Shown: in pieces, positions 9,703 to 19,450 of the stretch
Position numbering within the stretch: the stretch's first letter is position 1
Layout of the letters: each line of letters begins with the position of its first letter
Assembly: GCF_025152745.1 (NCBI RefSeq)
Contig: NZ_CP104040.1
Coordinates: forward strand, 3,038,001-3,102,000
DNA length: 64,000 bases
Reading direction: 5' to 3'
Source: Rhizobium sp. WSM4643
GTDB lineage: Bacteria; Pseudomonadota; Alphaproteobacteria; Rhizobiales; Rhizobiaceae
The notes under the pieces: generated by a model
Told to the model about the DNA's origin: nothing
Seen by the model: only the letters and a program-made list of their open reading frames with translations
Database searches by the model: none
Program-made: the position numbers and the translations under genes

Positions 9703-10166
9703 GGATGTCCGATCTTTACGCGGTTGGCGAGAAGGCCGAGATCGGCAGCTACACTTTTACCGAAGAAAACATCATCCGTTTCGCGACGCGATACGATCCG
9801 CAGCGTTTCCACGTCGACAAAGAAGCCGCCAAAGACACCCTCTTCGGCGATCTCTGCGCCTCGGGCTGGCACACCACCGCCGCCTGGATGCGAACCTTCC
9901 TCGCCTTTTGGGAAAGGCAGAGTGTCGCACTCGCACAAAAGGGTCTAACGTCGCCGAACCTCGGCCCCTCGCCTGGTTTCCAGAAATTGCAATGGCTGCG
10001 GCCGGTCTTCGTCGGCGACGTCGTCACCTACTCCGTCGCCTTCCTCTCCAGCAGGGCGCTCGCGTCACGACCGGGATGGCACCTCAACACCATCCTCTGC
10101 GAGGGCGTCAATCAAAACGGCGATGCTGTTATCCGCTTCGAAAGCGGCGTGCTCGAATTCGACTGA
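9699..10166 (+). CDS. MaoC-family hotdog dehydratase (second of pair)
   Basis: The 155-residue paralogue of the preceding gene carries FATRYDPQRFHVDKEAA and GDLCASGWHTTAAWM, again with the catalytic Asp and His. The overlapping ATGA start and similar length suggest the two products form a hetero-oligomeric hydratase, as some MaoC proteins do. No beta-oxidation or polyhydroxybutyrate gene is adjacent, so the substrate is open. Confidence 0.92.
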   Translation: MRMSDLYAVGEKAEIGSYTFTEENIIRFATRYDPQRFHVDKEAAKDTLFGDLCASGWHTTAAWMRTFLAFWERQSVALAQKGLTSPNLGPSPGFQKLQWLRPVFVGDVVTYSVAFLSSRALASRPGWHLNTILCEGVNQNGDAVIRFESGVLEFD

Positions 10167-10184
10167 CGCTGCAGGCAGGAAGAC

Positions 10185-10727
10185 TCAGTGGCCGGAGAAT
10201 TCGACCAGCGTGTGCACGATAACGCCGAGTTCTTCCAGCTTTCTGCGGCCGCCGAGATCCGGCAGGTCGATGACGAAGCAGGCGCCGACCACTTCCGCGC
10301 CCATCTGGCGCAGCAGCTTCGTTGCGCCGACGGCCGTGCCGCCGGTGGCGATCAGGTCGTCGACCAGGATCACCTTCTCGCCGGGCTGCACCGCATCGCG
10401 ATGCATCTCCATCTCGTCGACGCCATATTCCAGACTGTAGGCGATGCGCACGGTCTCGTGCGGCAGTTTGCCCTTCTTGCGGATCGGCACGAAGCCCGAG
10501 GAAAGCTGGTGGGCCACGGCACCGCCCAGAATGAAGCCGCGCGCCTCCATGCCGGCGATCTTGTCGATTTTCGTGCCCGCATAGGGCTGCACCAGTTCGT
10601 CAACCGCCCTGCGGAAAGTGCGTGGATTGCCGAGCAGCGTGGTGATGTCACGGAAAATGATGCCGGGCTTGGGATAGTCGGAAATGGAGCGGATGCTGGC
10701 TGCGAGCTCCGAAATCGTATTGTCCAT
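10185..10727 (-). CDS. apt: adenine phosphoribosyltransferase
   Basis: The 180-residue purine-salvage enzyme converts adenine and PRPP to AMP. The PRPP-binding motif [14 protein letters not shown] and the adenine-recognising [18 protein letters not shown] are present. The start at [11 protein letters not shown] is chosen because the upstream 16 codons are not family-like. It ends 19 nt from the MaoC gene, convergently. Confidence 0.97.
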   Translation of the reverse strand: MDNTISELAASIRSISDYPKPGIIFRDITTLLGNPRTFRRAVDELVQPYAGTKIDKIAGMEARGFILGGAVAHQLSSGFVPIRKKGKLPHETVRIAYSLEYGVDEMEMHRDAVQPGEKVILVDDLIATGGTAVGATKLLRQMGAEVVGACFVIDLPDLGGRRKLEELGVIVHTLVEFSGH

Positions 10728-10797
10728 GGAAAGTCCATATTCTGCGAGGGCATGAAACTGGCCGCACCCTATCAATTGCCAGGGGCGGAACCAACAG

Positions 10798-10822
10798 AAA
10801 AGGCGGCCCGAGGCCGCCTTTT
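10798..10822 (-). terminator. terminator of the petABC operon
   Basis: AAAAGGCGGCC / GGCCGCCTTTT arms with a 3-nt loop lie just after the cytochrome c1 stop on the minus strand and end in a T run. Confidence 0.8.
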
Positions 10823-10842
10823 GAATGTCGATCGGGAACCGC

Positions 10843-11727
10843 TCAATGTTCCTTGTTGGCGTAGATCGAGCGCTTCGTCAGGTAGATCAGCACCGTGAAG
10901 ATCAAGAGGAAGATCATCACCATGAAGCCCGTACGCTTGCGCTCCTCAAGATGCGGCTCGGCGGCCCACATCAGGAAGGCGGAGACGTCTTTCGAATACT
11001 GGTCGACCGTCGCCGGCGCGCCATCGTCATAGGTCACCTGGCCGTCGGAGAGCGGCTTCGGCATGGCAAGGACAGCCGCGGCATGGAAATAAGGGTTATA
11101 ATGGCCGCCCTGCGGCACCTGGAAACCGGCTGGCGGCTCTTCATAACCGGTCAGCAGCGAATGGATGTAATCCGGGCCACCTTCTTGATATTGCGTGAAG
11201 ATGTCGAAGACGAATTGCGGGAAGCCGCGCTCGACTTCGCGAGCCTTTGCAATCAGCGAAAAGTCGGGCGGAGCCGCACCGTTGTTGGAAGCAGCAGCGG
11301 CCTCCGCGTTGGGGAAAGGCGCCGGGAAGTGATCGGAAGGGACCGCTTTGCGGGTAAACATTTCACCGGCAGCGTTCGGGCCGTCCTGAACCTCGTAATT
11401 CGCTGCGAAAGCCTTCACCTGCGCCTCGGAATAACCGAGCTCGTCCAGCATGCGGAAGGGCACAAGGTTCATCGAATGGCAGGCGGAACAGACTTCGGTG
11501 TAGACCTTGAGGCCGCGCTGAAGCTGACCCTTGTCATAGTGGCCGAACGGACCGGCAAAAGTCCATTCCTCCTCCTTCGGCTCCTTCAGCGGATAGTGCG
11601 GCGTCGCACTTTCCTCGTGATGGGCGGGAGCCGCGCCGTTTGCGGGCGTCGCTTCCTGGGCAAAGGCGGCGCTGCTGAGAACGGTAGCGACAGCGAGCGG
11701 CAGAATGCTTGCAACAAGCTTTTTCAT
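10843..11727 (-). CDS. petC: ubiquinol-cytochrome c reductase, cytochrome c1
   Basis: The 294-residue product has a cleavable signal ([19 protein letters not shown]), the covalent heme motif CSACH, the Met ligand region (LAMPKPLS) and a C-terminal anchor helix near residues 265-285. It transfers electrons from the Rieske protein to soluble or membrane cytochrome c. A much longer open frame to 12510 only reads through cytochrome b out of frame. It is the third gene of petABC, starting 20 nt after petB. Confidence 0.97.
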   Translation of the reverse strand: MKKLVASILPLAVATVLSSAAFAQEATPANGAAPAHHEESATPHYPLKEPKEEEWTFAGPFGHYDKGQLQRGLKVYTEVCSACHSMNLVPFRMLDELGYSEAQVKAFAANYEVQDGPNAAGEMFTRKAVPSDHFPAPFPNAEAAAASNNGAAPPDFSLIAKAREVERGFPQFVFDIFTQYQEGGPDYIHSLLTGYEEPPAGFQVPQGGHYNPYFHAAAVLAMPKPLSDGQVTYDDGAPATVDQYSKDVSAFLMWAAEPHLEERKRTGFMVMIFLLIFTVLIYLTKRSIYANKEH

Positions 11728-11747
11728 ATTCCTATTCCTTCGCTCGC

Positions 11748-13028
11748 TTACGCTTTGGCCGCCGCACTGGCTGCAGCTGTTTTGTTGCGCTTTTCGAGCA
11801 CCGCTTCGGTGATCGAGTTCGGGATGCGGCGCGGCGTTTCCACCAGGCCGAGAACTGGCATCGCGACCAGGAAGAAAGCGAAGTAGAGGAGTGTGCAGAA
11901 CTGCGAGATCATGACATAGCCACCTTCCGCCGGCTGCGAACCGAGCCAGCCGAGGATGATCGCATTGATCACGAACAGCCAGTAGAACAGCTTGTACCAG
12001 GGGCGGTAAACGGCCGAACGGACCTTCGACGTATCGAGCCAGGGCAGGAAGAACAGCACGATGATCGCGCCGAACATCACCAGCACGCCGCCAAGCTTGG
12101 AGTCGATCGGACCGACGTTGAAGGTGATCGAACGCAGCATCGCGTAGAACGGCAGGAAGTACCATTCCGGAACGATATGGGCCGGCGTCTTCAACGGGTC
12201 GGCCGGGATGTAGTTGTCGGCGTGGCCGAGGAAGTTCGGCAGGTAGAAGACGAAATAGGCATAGACCAGCAGGAAGATTGAGACGCCGAGAGCATCCTTC
12301 ATCGTCGCATAAGGCGTGAAGCGCACCGTGTCCGTCTTCGTCTTGACCTCGACGCCCGTCGGGTTCGTCTGGCCGACGACGTGCAGTGCCCAGATGTGCA
12401 GGATGACGACGCCGGCGATCATGAACGGCAGCAGGTAGTGTAGCGAGAAGAAGCGGTTCAGCGTCGGATTTTCGACAGCGAAACCGCCGAGCAGGAACTG
12501 CTGCACCCATTCGCCGATCAGCGGGAAGGCCGAGAAGAAGCCGGTGATGACGGTGGCGCCCCAGAAGGACATCTGGCCCCAGGGCAGAACGTAGCCCATG
12601 AAGCCGGTCGCCATCATCAAGAGGTAGATGACCACGCCGAGGATCCAGAGGATTTCGCGCGGCGCCTTGTAGGAGCCGTAATAGAGGCCGCGGGCAATGT
12701 GCAGGTACACCGCGACGAAGAAGAAGGACGCGCCGTTGGCATGCATATAGCGCAGCAGCCAGCCGTGGTTGACGTCGCGCATGATCTTTTCAACGGAGTT
12801 GAAGGCGACCGACGATTCGGCAGCGTAATGCATGGCGAGCGTGACGCCCGTCAGGATCTGCACCACCAGCATGACGGCGAGCATGGCGCCGAAGGTGTAG
12901 GCGTAATTCAGGTTACGCGGAACCGGATAGGCGACGAAGCTGTCATAGACCATACGCGGCAATGGAAGGCGCGCATCGACCCATTTCTCGAGGCCGGTTG
13001 ATGGCTCGTAGCTGGAATGGCCACTCAT
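11748..13028 (-). CDS. petB: ubiquinol-cytochrome c reductase, cytochrome b
   Basis: The 426-residue integral-membrane subunit of complex III binds hemes bL and bH. The quinol-oxidation PEWY motif ([17 protein letters not shown]), the paired His ligands in the second and fourth helices and [17 protein letters not shown] are intact. It is one uninterrupted protein, not the split b6/IV form and not fused to c1 as in the fbcH of some relatives. Confidence 0.98.
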   Translation of the reverse strand: MSGHSSYEPSTGLEKWVDARLPLPRMVYDSFVAYPVPRNLNYAYTFGAMLAVMLVVQILTGVTLAMHYAAESSVAFNSVEKIMRDVNHGWLLRYMHANGASFFFVAVYLHIARGLYYGSYKAPREILWILGVVIYLLMMATGFMGYVLPWGQMSFWGATVITGFFSAFPLIGEWVQQFLLGGFAVENPTLNRFFSLHYLLPFMIAGVVILHIWALHVVGQTNPTGVEVKTKTDTVRFTPYATMKDALGVSIFLLVYAYFVFYLPNFLGHADNYIPADPLKTPAHIVPEWYFLPFYAMLRSITFNVGPIDSKLGGVLVMFGAIIVLFFLPWLDTSKVRSAVYRPWYKLFYWLFVINAIILGWLGSQPAEGGYVMISQFCTLLYFAFFLVAMPVLGLVETPRRIPNSITEAVLEKRNKTAAASAAAKA

Positions 13029-13042
13029 TAATCAGTCTCCCC

Positions 13043-13621
13043 TCAACCGATCTTGATCTTGGTATCGGACAAAAATGAAAAGGTCGGAATCGCCAGGTTC
13101 TGCGGCGCCGGGCCTTTGCGGATGCGGCCGGCCGTGTCGTAGACCGAGCCATGGCAGGGACAGAACCAACCATTATATTCACCGGCCTGGCCGAGCGGCA
13201 CGCAGCCGAGATGCGTGCAGGTGCCGATCATGACGATCCAGTTTTCCTTGCCCTTGCCGCCCGAACGGTCAACACCCGTTGCCTGAGCGTCGACAGGAAG
13301 GTTTGCATTGCGCGCGATCGGGTCCTTCAGATCGCCAAGCTGGACGGCGTTTGCCGCTTCCACTTCCTCAGGCGTGCGATTGCGGATGAAGATCGGCTTG
13401 CCGCGCCATTTGACCGTCAGTGACATGCCAGGCTCAAGGCTGGCAACGTCGACTTCGATGGAGGCGAGAGCGAGCGTCGAAGCGTCAGGACGCATCTGAT
13501 CGATGAATGGCCAAGCGACTGCAACGGCGCCGACGGCGCCTGCCATACCAGTGGTGAGATAAAGGAAATCACGGCGAGTGGGTTCGCCCATGCCCTCGCT
13601 TGTCGTTTCGTGTTCGCTCAC
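13043..13621 (-). CDS. petA: ubiquinol-cytochrome c reductase, Rieske iron-sulfur subunit
   Basis: The 192-residue product carries a Tat-type leader (TRRDFLYLTTGMAGAVGAVA) that anchors it, and the 2Fe-2S ligands CTHLGC and CPCHGS. GTG at 13621 is preferred because an AGAGG box sits 9 nt upstream; ATG at 13630 would abut that box. It is the first gene of petABC, 14 nt before petB. Confidence 0.96.
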   Translation of the reverse strand: MSEHETTSEGMGEPTRRDFLYLTTGMAGAVGAVAVAWPFIDQMRPDASTLALASIEVDVASLEPGMSLTVKWRGKPIFIRNRTPEEVEAANAVQLGDLKDPIARNANLPVDAQATGVDRSGGKGKENWIVMIGTCTHLGCVPLGQAGEYNGWFCPCHGSVYDTAGRIRKGPAPQNLAIPTFSFLSDTKIKIG

Positions 13622-13905
13622 GGCTAACATCCTCTGCGCAATTTTCGCGGAATTCCGCCCTGCCCCCTCTACCGGCGAATCTCTCTGGACACAATTCGGC
13701 CATAGATTCCCCGGCAATCCGGCGCGTTCTATGCTTGATCGCAAATTATGTCCAGCCTTGGCAAGGGGATGAGGGCACAATGTCGCGGGAAATTTCGGAG
13801 GAATTTTTTAAGGCAAACACGCGCTTGCCGTTATGTTGCATTGCAACAAAAACGGCCTCGTGATAGGCGCAGTCGCAGCCACGCCAGCGAGCCGGACCGG
13901 AGCGG

Positions 13906-14838
13906 ATGAGAGACACGATTTTTTGCGTATTCAGCGTCCTCACGACCCTCGTTCTCGCCATCGTCTCTCTGCGATACGTTGCCGATTTCTATCTGCTGTC
14001 GTTCTTTTACAGCTTCCAGGTCCATCTGGCGGTGGCCGGTGTGGTGGCCTCCGTCGCAGCCCTTCTCGTCAAGCGGCATTGGTATGCGCTGCTGACCTTC
14101 GCGGTATCGGTGGTCCTTGCCGTCCACGGCGTCGTGATGATGCGCGAGTTCATCGAACCATCAGTCGAGGAGAGCCGCCCGGCCCTGTTCAGGCTGATGT
14201 CCTTCAATATCGAGAACGATAATTTCGCAAACGGCCCTGACATCGCCGACATGGTCATCGCCTCGGGCGCCGATGTCGTCAACATCCTGGAGGCCGAACC
14301 GGTGCTGTCTGAACTGCCGCGGTTGTTGAAGGCCTATCCCTATTACATCGGATGCGGCGTCGGCATGGAGCAATGCGATACGCTGGTCTTGTCGAAACGT
14401 CCGCTGATCGAACCCCACATCCGCAATCTCGGCCTGCTCTGGCGCAATCGGCTGACGATCTCGACGATCGATTTCGACGGCCAGAAGGTCAATTTCCTCG
14501 CCGCGCACCTGACAAAACCTTATTACGATGAGTTCCACGGCCTCGAAATCTGGGATCTCGCGGAGATCATCCCTTCCCTTTCGGGACCGCTCGTCCTTTC
14601 CGGTGATTTCAATACGTCGATTCTGGCGCCAGACGTGCAGTATCTCATGCGCACCCAAAGCTTGGGCACGGTATCGCTGGAGCCCGCGACATGGCCGATC
14701 CGGGCCGGCGCCTTCGGTATTCCGATCGATCACGTCTTTACCCGGGCGCCGCTGCGGCTGAAATCGGTGCGCCGCATCGAGAACGGCTTCGGATCAAATC
14801 ATTTTGGCCTCATGGCGGAATTTGTCATCGATCCTTGA
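13906..14838 (+). CDS. membrane-anchored endonuclease/exonuclease/phosphatase-family protein
   Basis: The 310-residue product has two or three N-terminal hydrophobic helices (about 5-80) and an EEP domain: MSFNIEND (metal site), DVVNILEAE, LAAHL, SGDFNTS and the terminal SNHFGLMAEF. The fold covers phosphodiesterases acting on nucleic acids or phosphoinositides; the substrate is unknown. Its last 45 nt overlap the convergent ABC exporter gene. Confidence 0.85.
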   Translation: MRDTIFCVFSVLTTLVLAIVSLRYVADFYLLSFFYSFQVHLAVAGVVASVAALLVKRHWYALLTFAVSVVLAVHGVVMMREFIEPSVEESRPALFRLMSFNIENDNFANGPDIADMVIASGADVVNILEAEPVLSELPRLLKAYPYYIGCGVGMEQCDTLVLSKRPLIEPHIRNLGLLWRNRLTISTIDFDGQKVNFLAAHLTKPYYDEFHGLEIWDLAEIIPSLSGPLVLSGDFNTSILAPDVQYLMRTQSLGTVSLEPATWPIRAGAFGIPIDHVFTRAPLRLKSVRRIENGFGSNHFGLMAEFVIDP

Positions 14839-16707
14839 GCCCGTGTCCTCATCCGTAGCGAGGAAGCCGCCGGACTGGCGCGCCCAAAGTTCGGCATAGA
14901 GCCCGCCGTGGCGAAGCAGTTCGTCATGACTGCCTTCCTCGATAATCCGGCCGAGATCGACGACGATGAGCCGGTCGAGCGCGGCGATCGTCGACAGCCG
15001 ATGGGCGATCGCAAGCACCGTCTTGCCTTCCATGATCCGATGGAGATTGGACTGGATCGCTTCCTCCACTTCCGAATCGAGCGCCGACGTCGCTTCGTCG
15101 AGAACGAGGATTGGGGCGTCCTTCAGCATGACGCGGGCAATGGCGATGCGCTGCCGCTGCCCGCCTGACAGTTTGACGCCGCGTTCGCCGACATGCGCAT
15201 CGAAACCTCTACGGCCCTGCTGATCCTGCAGGCGGGCGATGAAGTCGATGGCTTCGGCGCGCCTCGCCGCCTCCACCAGCCCGTCCTCGCCGGCATCCGG
15301 CCGTCCGAACAGGATATTGTCGCGCACCGAACGATGCAGCAACGAGGTGTCCTGGCTGACGACGCCGATCTGCATCCTGAGCGATTCCTGCGTCACGGCT
15401 GCAATATCCTGGCCGTCGATCAGAATGCGGCCGTCCTGAATATCGTAGAGGCGCAGCAGCAGGTTCATCAGCGTTGATTTCCCCGCGCCCGAACGGCCGA
15501 CGATCCCGACCTTCTCGCCGGGCCGGATGGTCAGGGAGAAATTCTCGACGACCGGCTGATGACCCTTGCCGTAGCGGAAGGAAACATTGTCGAAGCGGAT
15601 ACCCGGCTGCCGGACCACCAGGTTTTTCGCATCAAGCCGATCGACGAGCCCTAGAGGCTGGGAGATCAGTTCGGCGGCGTTCTGGATGGTGCCTAGATTG
15701 CGCATGATGCCGTTGAACTGCGTCATCAGCCGTCCGAGCAGGAAATTCAACCTCAGCACCAGTGCCAGAGAGAATGCCACCGCGCCCGAACTGACCAGGC
15801 CGCGCAGCCAGAGATCGACGCTCAGCCCGGCCATCGTCACGATCATCAGGCCGGAGAGCAGCGCCATGGAGGCCCTGACGCCGGTGATGAACCGCGTGAA
15901 GCGCAGCACCGTATCCTGAAAGATATCGAAGCCCTGCCGCATATAGCGGTCGCTCTCCTCATCGCGCGCAAACAGCTTTAGCGTCTGCATGTTGCTGTAG
16001 GAGTCGACCATCCTGCCGTTCAGCATCGATCCGGCTTCCGCCGTTTCGCGGGAATGATGGCGGATGCGCGGAACGAAGTGGCGCGCAAGCAGGCTGAAGG
16101 CGCCAAGCCAGAACAGCACGACGGCGGCAAGGGAAAAGTCCAGCCGGGCGACGAGCACGAGCGTCGTTACGGCATAAATGCCGACGAACCAGACGCTTTC
16201 CATCAGCGAGGTGACGAGATCGCCGGTCGCTTGCCCCGCCGACCAGACCTTGGTGACGATGCGCCCGGAGAAATCGCTCTGGAAGAACGACAATGACTGC
16301 CTGGAGACGTAGAGATAGGATTGCCAGCGAGCGAGATTGTAGAAGCCCGGCGTGATCACCTGCTGGTCGACGAGTGCGATCAGGAAGGCGACGACGAAGC
16401 GTACGAGCCCGATAAGGGCGAGCATGCCGAACAATTCGCCGCCATGGGCGGCGAGAAGACCGTTCCAGCCGGCACCAGGCGTGATGCTCCCGAGGATATC
16501 GACCAAGCGTCCGACGAACCAGAATAGTGCAGCCTCGATTGCCGCCGATGTCCCACCGAGAACGAGCATGGCGATAAACGGCATCCTCGCCTGGCTGATA
16601 TAGAACCAGATGAATCCGAGCGTCGAGCGCGGCGGTTGGAGATTGGCGCGTGAGCGGAACGGGTCGATCCAGGTTTCGAATCGACGCAAGATGGGGTTCA
16701 GCAACAT
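14794..16707 (-). CDS. ABC exporter, fused permease-ATPase
   Basis: The 637-residue half-transporter has six TM helices in residues about 30-330 and an ATPase with Walker A GRSGAGKST, signature LSGGQRQRIAIAR, Walker B ILVLDEATSALD and the H-loop His. It resembles the paralogue at 17209-19065, and both may pair as a heterodimer. It is a type IV (MsbA-like) exporter; the substrate is unknown. It overlaps the EEP gene convergently by 45 nt. Confidence 0.93.
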   Translation of the reverse strand: MLLNPILRRFETWIDPFRSRANLQPPRSTLGFIWFYISQARMPFIAMLVLGGTSAAIEAALFWFVGRLVDILGSITPGAGWNGLLAAHGGELFGMLALIGLVRFVVAFLIALVDQQVITPGFYNLARWQSYLYVSRQSLSFFQSDFSGRIVTKVWSAGQATGDLVTSLMESVWFVGIYAVTTLVLVARLDFSLAAVVLFWLGAFSLLARHFVPRIRHHSRETAEAGSMLNGRMVDSYSNMQTLKLFARDEESDRYMRQGFDIFQDTVLRFTRFITGVRASMALLSGLMIVTMAGLSVDLWLRGLVSSGAVAFSLALVLRLNFLLGRLMTQFNGIMRNLGTIQNAAELISQPLGLVDRLDAKNLVVRQPGIRFDNVSFRYGKGHQPVVENFSLTIRPGEKVGIVGRSGAGKSTLMNLLLRLYDIQDGRILIDGQDIAAVTQESLRMQIGVVSQDTSLLHRSVRDNILFGRPDAGEDGLVEAARRAEAIDFIARLQDQQGRRGFDAHVGERGVKLSGGQRQRIAIARVMLKDAPILVLDEATSALDSEVEEAIQSNLHRIMEGKTVLAIAHRLSTIAALDRLIVVDLGRIIEEGSHDELLRHGGLYAELWARQSGGFLATDEDTGSRIDDKFRHEAKMI

Positions 16708-16762
16708 AGAAGCGATATAGGCGGATTAGCCGACCCGGAAAAGAGAATGAAAAGCGGACAGA

Positions 16763-16792
16763 ATGTTATATTTTGGTAACTATCGATAACAT
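16763..16792. promoter_or_regulatory. inverted repeat between ABC exporter and RHH gene
   Basis: Seven-base arms ATGTTAT (16763-16769) and ATAACAT (16786-16792) are separated by 16 bp in the divergent intergenic region. The spacing suits a dimeric DNA-binding protein; the adjacent ribbon-helix-helix product is the obvious candidate. Inference only. Confidence 0.4.
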
Positions 16793-16869
16793 CGGCGGCA
16801 TCGACATTGACTGCCCCTCAACCGGTCACAATCTGACGTTACGATCGCGCTTCACCGGAGACAACGTTC

Positions 16870-17100
16870 ATGGAAACGAAAATGCTCGATGCGCATATTC
16901 CGCTTCCGCTCGCGGAAAGGCTCGATGCCCTGGCCATCGATCTGGCGCTGCCGCGCGACGAGATCGTCACCGAGGCCATCACCGCCTGGATCGACCAGGA
17001 GGAGCGCCGCCGCATCACAGCGTTGCGCACGATCGCCGCCGCCAACACCATCGTCCTCATCGAACATCACCGCGCGATTGATTGGGCCGACAGCCTTTGA
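16870..17100 (+). CDS. ribbon-helix-helix DNA-binding protein, orphan antitoxin-like
   Basis: The 76-residue protein opens with a beta strand and two helices typical of CopG/Arc dimers (DAHIPLPLAERLDALAIDLALPRDEIVTEAI, given here as the region 5-40). The tail HRAIDWADSL resembles the toxin-neutralising ends of antitoxins. No toxin gene follows: the next 68 nt lead into a terminator and a convergent gene. It lies between two ABC exporters and could regulate them. Confidence 0.75.
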   Translation: METKMLDAHIPLPLAERLDALAIDLALPRDEIVTEAITAWIDQEERRRITALRTIAAANTIVLIEHHRAIDWADSL

Positions 17101-17168
17101 ACGGGAAGCAAACGCGGTCAGGTCTTCAGCAACCGTCCAGCAAGCTCATAGCCATCCTAAGAATTCAA

Positions 17169-17200
17169 GAGGCCCTCCCCACTTCCGTGGAGAGGGCCTC
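17169..17200. terminator. terminator between RHH gene and ABC exporter
   Basis: GAGGCCCTC at 17169-17177 pairs with GAGGGCCTC at 17192-17200, with inner CCAC/GTGG pairing and a TTCC loop, between convergent genes. Confidence 0.75.
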
Positions 17201-17208
17201 ATTGCATC

Positions 17209-19065
17209 TTATTGCGCCGCTACTTCCGCTTCCTCGGCATGATCGGAGAGGAAGCCGCCGGACTGGCGGTTCCAGAGGTCGGCATAGATGCCGCCTCCCG
17301 CGATCAGTTCGCTGTGCGAACCGGCCTCGATGATCCGGCCCTTGTCGAGCACGATCAGCCGGTCCATCTCCGTCAGCGTCGAAAGCCGGTGGGCGATCGC
17401 GATCACCGTCTTGCCCTCCATGAGGGCGAAGAGGTTTTCCTGGATCGCCGCCTCAACTTCCGAATCAAGCGCCGAGGTCGCCTCGTCGAGCACCAGGATC
17501 GGCGCGTCCTTGAGGAAGACGCGGGCGATCGCGATGCGCTGCCGCTGGCCGCCGGAGAGCTTGACGCCGCGTTCGCCGACCTGCGCGTCCAGCCCTTCGC
17601 GGCCCTGCAAGTCGACGAGACCTTCGATGAACTCCCAGGCATTCGCGCGTTTGGCGGCCTCGATCACCTCGGCGTCCGTTGCATCGGGGCGACCGTAGGC
17701 GATGTTGTCGCGGATCGAGCGATGCAGCAGCGAGGTGTCCTGCGTCACCACGCCGATCAGCGAGCGCAGGCTTTCCTGCGAAACGCCGGCGATGTCCTGC
17801 CCGTCGATGGTGATGCGGCCGGCCTCCAAATCATAGAAGCGCAGCAGCAGGTTCATCAGTGTCGTCTTGCCGGCGCCGGAGCGGCCGACCAGGCCGACCT
17901 TCTCGCCCGCCTTGATGTCGAGCGAAAGATTGTCGATGACGCCCTTGCTCTTGCCGTAGTGAAAGCGGATCCGGTCGTAGTGGATCGCACCCTTCTTCGC
18001 CGTCAGGGTGGGTGCGCCCGGCTTGTCGACGATGTCGTGCTGTTTGCTCATCATCTCCATGCCGTCATAGACCGTGCCGATATTCTCAAACAGTGCCGAG
18101 ACTTCCCACATGATCCATTGCGACATGCCGTTGACACGCATGGCAAGACCGATGGCGATGGCGATGGCGCCGACTGAGATCGCCCCATTCAGCCAGAACC
18201 AGATCGACAGGCCCGATATGACGAAGAGCGCGATGCAGTTGTTCATGTAGACGCTGATATGGAAGAGCGTCACCTTGCGCATCTGCTTGTGCACGGTCTG
18301 CAGGAACTCGTCCATGCCCTCCTTGGCGTAAACCTCCTCGCGCCCCGCATGCGAAAACAGCTTGACGGTCGCGATATTGGTATAGCTGTCGACCACGCGT
18401 CCCGTCATCATCGAGCGCGCATCCGCCTGCGCCGCCGCAATCTTGCGAAGCCGCGGCACGAAATAGGCGACGATGCTGATATAAACTGCGAGCCAGACGA
18501 GGATCGGGATCATCAGCCGCCAGTCGGCCGCTGCGATGACGACGATCATCGTCAGGAAGTAGGTGACGACATAGACGAAGACGTCGAGGATCTTCATCAC
18601 CGTTTCGCGCACCGCAAGCGACGTCTGCATCACCTTGGTCGCGACACGCCCGGCAAACTCATTGGCAAAGAACGACATGCTGTGGCGCAGCAGGAAGCGG
18701 TGCATCTGCCAGCGTGCGATCATCGGATAATTGCCGAGCATCATCTGATGCATGATGAGAGAATCGAGCCCGGCAGTCAGCGGCAGGCCGACCAGCACCA
18801 GCGCCGCCATCCAGAAAAGCTTGTGACCTTCTCTCTCCAGGAAGGTGGCGCGGTCGGCATTGGTCAGCCAGTCGACGATGTCACCGAGGAACTGGAAGAG
18901 CGCCACTTCGCCGATCGCGATCAGTGCGGTCAGCACGGCCATCAGGCCGAGCCAGGGCGCGGCCGGCTTGCTGTAGTGCCAGCAGAAGGCAAAAAGGCCT
19001 TTCGGCGGGACGACGGGGTCCTCGCTTGGAAAGGGATTGAGTCGCTGTTCGAACCAGCCAAACAT
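17209..19065 (-). CDS. ABC exporter, fused permease-ATPase (paralogue)
   Basis: The 618-residue half-transporter has six TM helices and an ATPase with Walker A GRSGAGKTT, LSGGQRQRIAIAR and LVLDEATSALD. The ATPase is strongly similar to that of the 14794-16707 product (shared VGERGVKLSGGQ and ESLRxxIGVVxQDTSLLHRS blocks), while the N-termini differ. The two may be a heterodimeric exporter created by duplication. The substrate is not predictable. Confidence 0.93.
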   Translation of the reverse strand: MFGWFEQRLNPFPSEDPVVPPKGLFAFCWHYSKPAAPWLGLMAVLTALIAIGEVALFQFLGDIVDWLTNADRATFLEREGHKLFWMAALVLVGLPLTAGLDSLIMHQMMLGNYPMIARWQMHRFLLRHSMSFFANEFAGRVATKVMQTSLAVRETVMKILDVFVYVVTYFLTMIVVIAAADWRLMIPILVWLAVYISIVAYFVPRLRKIAAAQADARSMMTGRVVDSYTNIATVKLFSHAGREEVYAKEGMDEFLQTVHKQMRKVTLFHISVYMNNCIALFVISGLSIWFWLNGAISVGAIAIAIGLAMRVNGMSQWIMWEVSALFENIGTVYDGMEMMSKQHDIVDKPGAPTLTAKKGAIHYDRIRFHYGKSKGVIDNLSLDIKAGEKVGLVGRSGAGKTTLMNLLLRFYDLEAGRITIDGQDIAGVSQESLRSLIGVVTQDTSLLHRSIRDNIAYGRPDATDAEVIEAAKRANAWEFIEGLVDLQGREGLDAQVGERGVKLSGGQRQRIAIARVFLKDAPILVLDEATSALDSEVEAAIQENLFALMEGKTVIAIAHRLSTLTEMDRLIVLDKGRIIEAGSHSELIAGGGIYADLWNRQSGGFLSDHAEEAEVAAQ

Positions 19066-19450
19066 GAAATTGCTCCGAAACGTCAGCGTTCCGGCTCCCG
19101 GCTTCGCGCCATCCCAGCGCTACGCAAGCACACATGGGAACCGAACGTTCAAGGGGCGAGGCTGAGACAGCCGCACAATGGATCAGAAAGGAAATTCAGG
19201 GAAGCAAGCCGCACTATCGGCGGAAAATCGCACCGCTTGGCATCACGGCCGGGAGGCGCACATACAGCAAAATATTCATTCTGGCGCTCCTTGCTGGCGA
19301 TTGAAGATATGCACCGATAACGCGAAAACGACGAATTTTCCAGCCCTATTCTGCCAAAAAATTCATCTTTTCGGGCCCAAACGCGTCATGTTGCTTCGAA
19401 ATCACAGTTGCATTAGGCCTTTGGCGGTGAAAGCGGGAAGATGGCGCATC
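19066..19450. other. intergenic region, ABC exporter / trmL
   Basis: These 385 bp between divergent genes hold no convincing gene. The segment 19260-19400 is clearly more AT-rich than its surroundings and probably contains the promoters. An in-frame upstream extension of trmL to 19178 lacks family similarity. Confidence 0.4.

Noticed and set aside
10843..12510. 555-residue frame that would fuse part of cytochrome b to cytochrome c1
   Set aside because: Only the part after MKKLVAS is family-like; the rest is an out-of-frame reading of petB, and a signal peptide marks the true c1 start.
16870..17333. toxin-antitoxin pair
   Set aside because: The 83-residue frame after the RHH gene is antisense to the ABC exporter and has no toxin motif.
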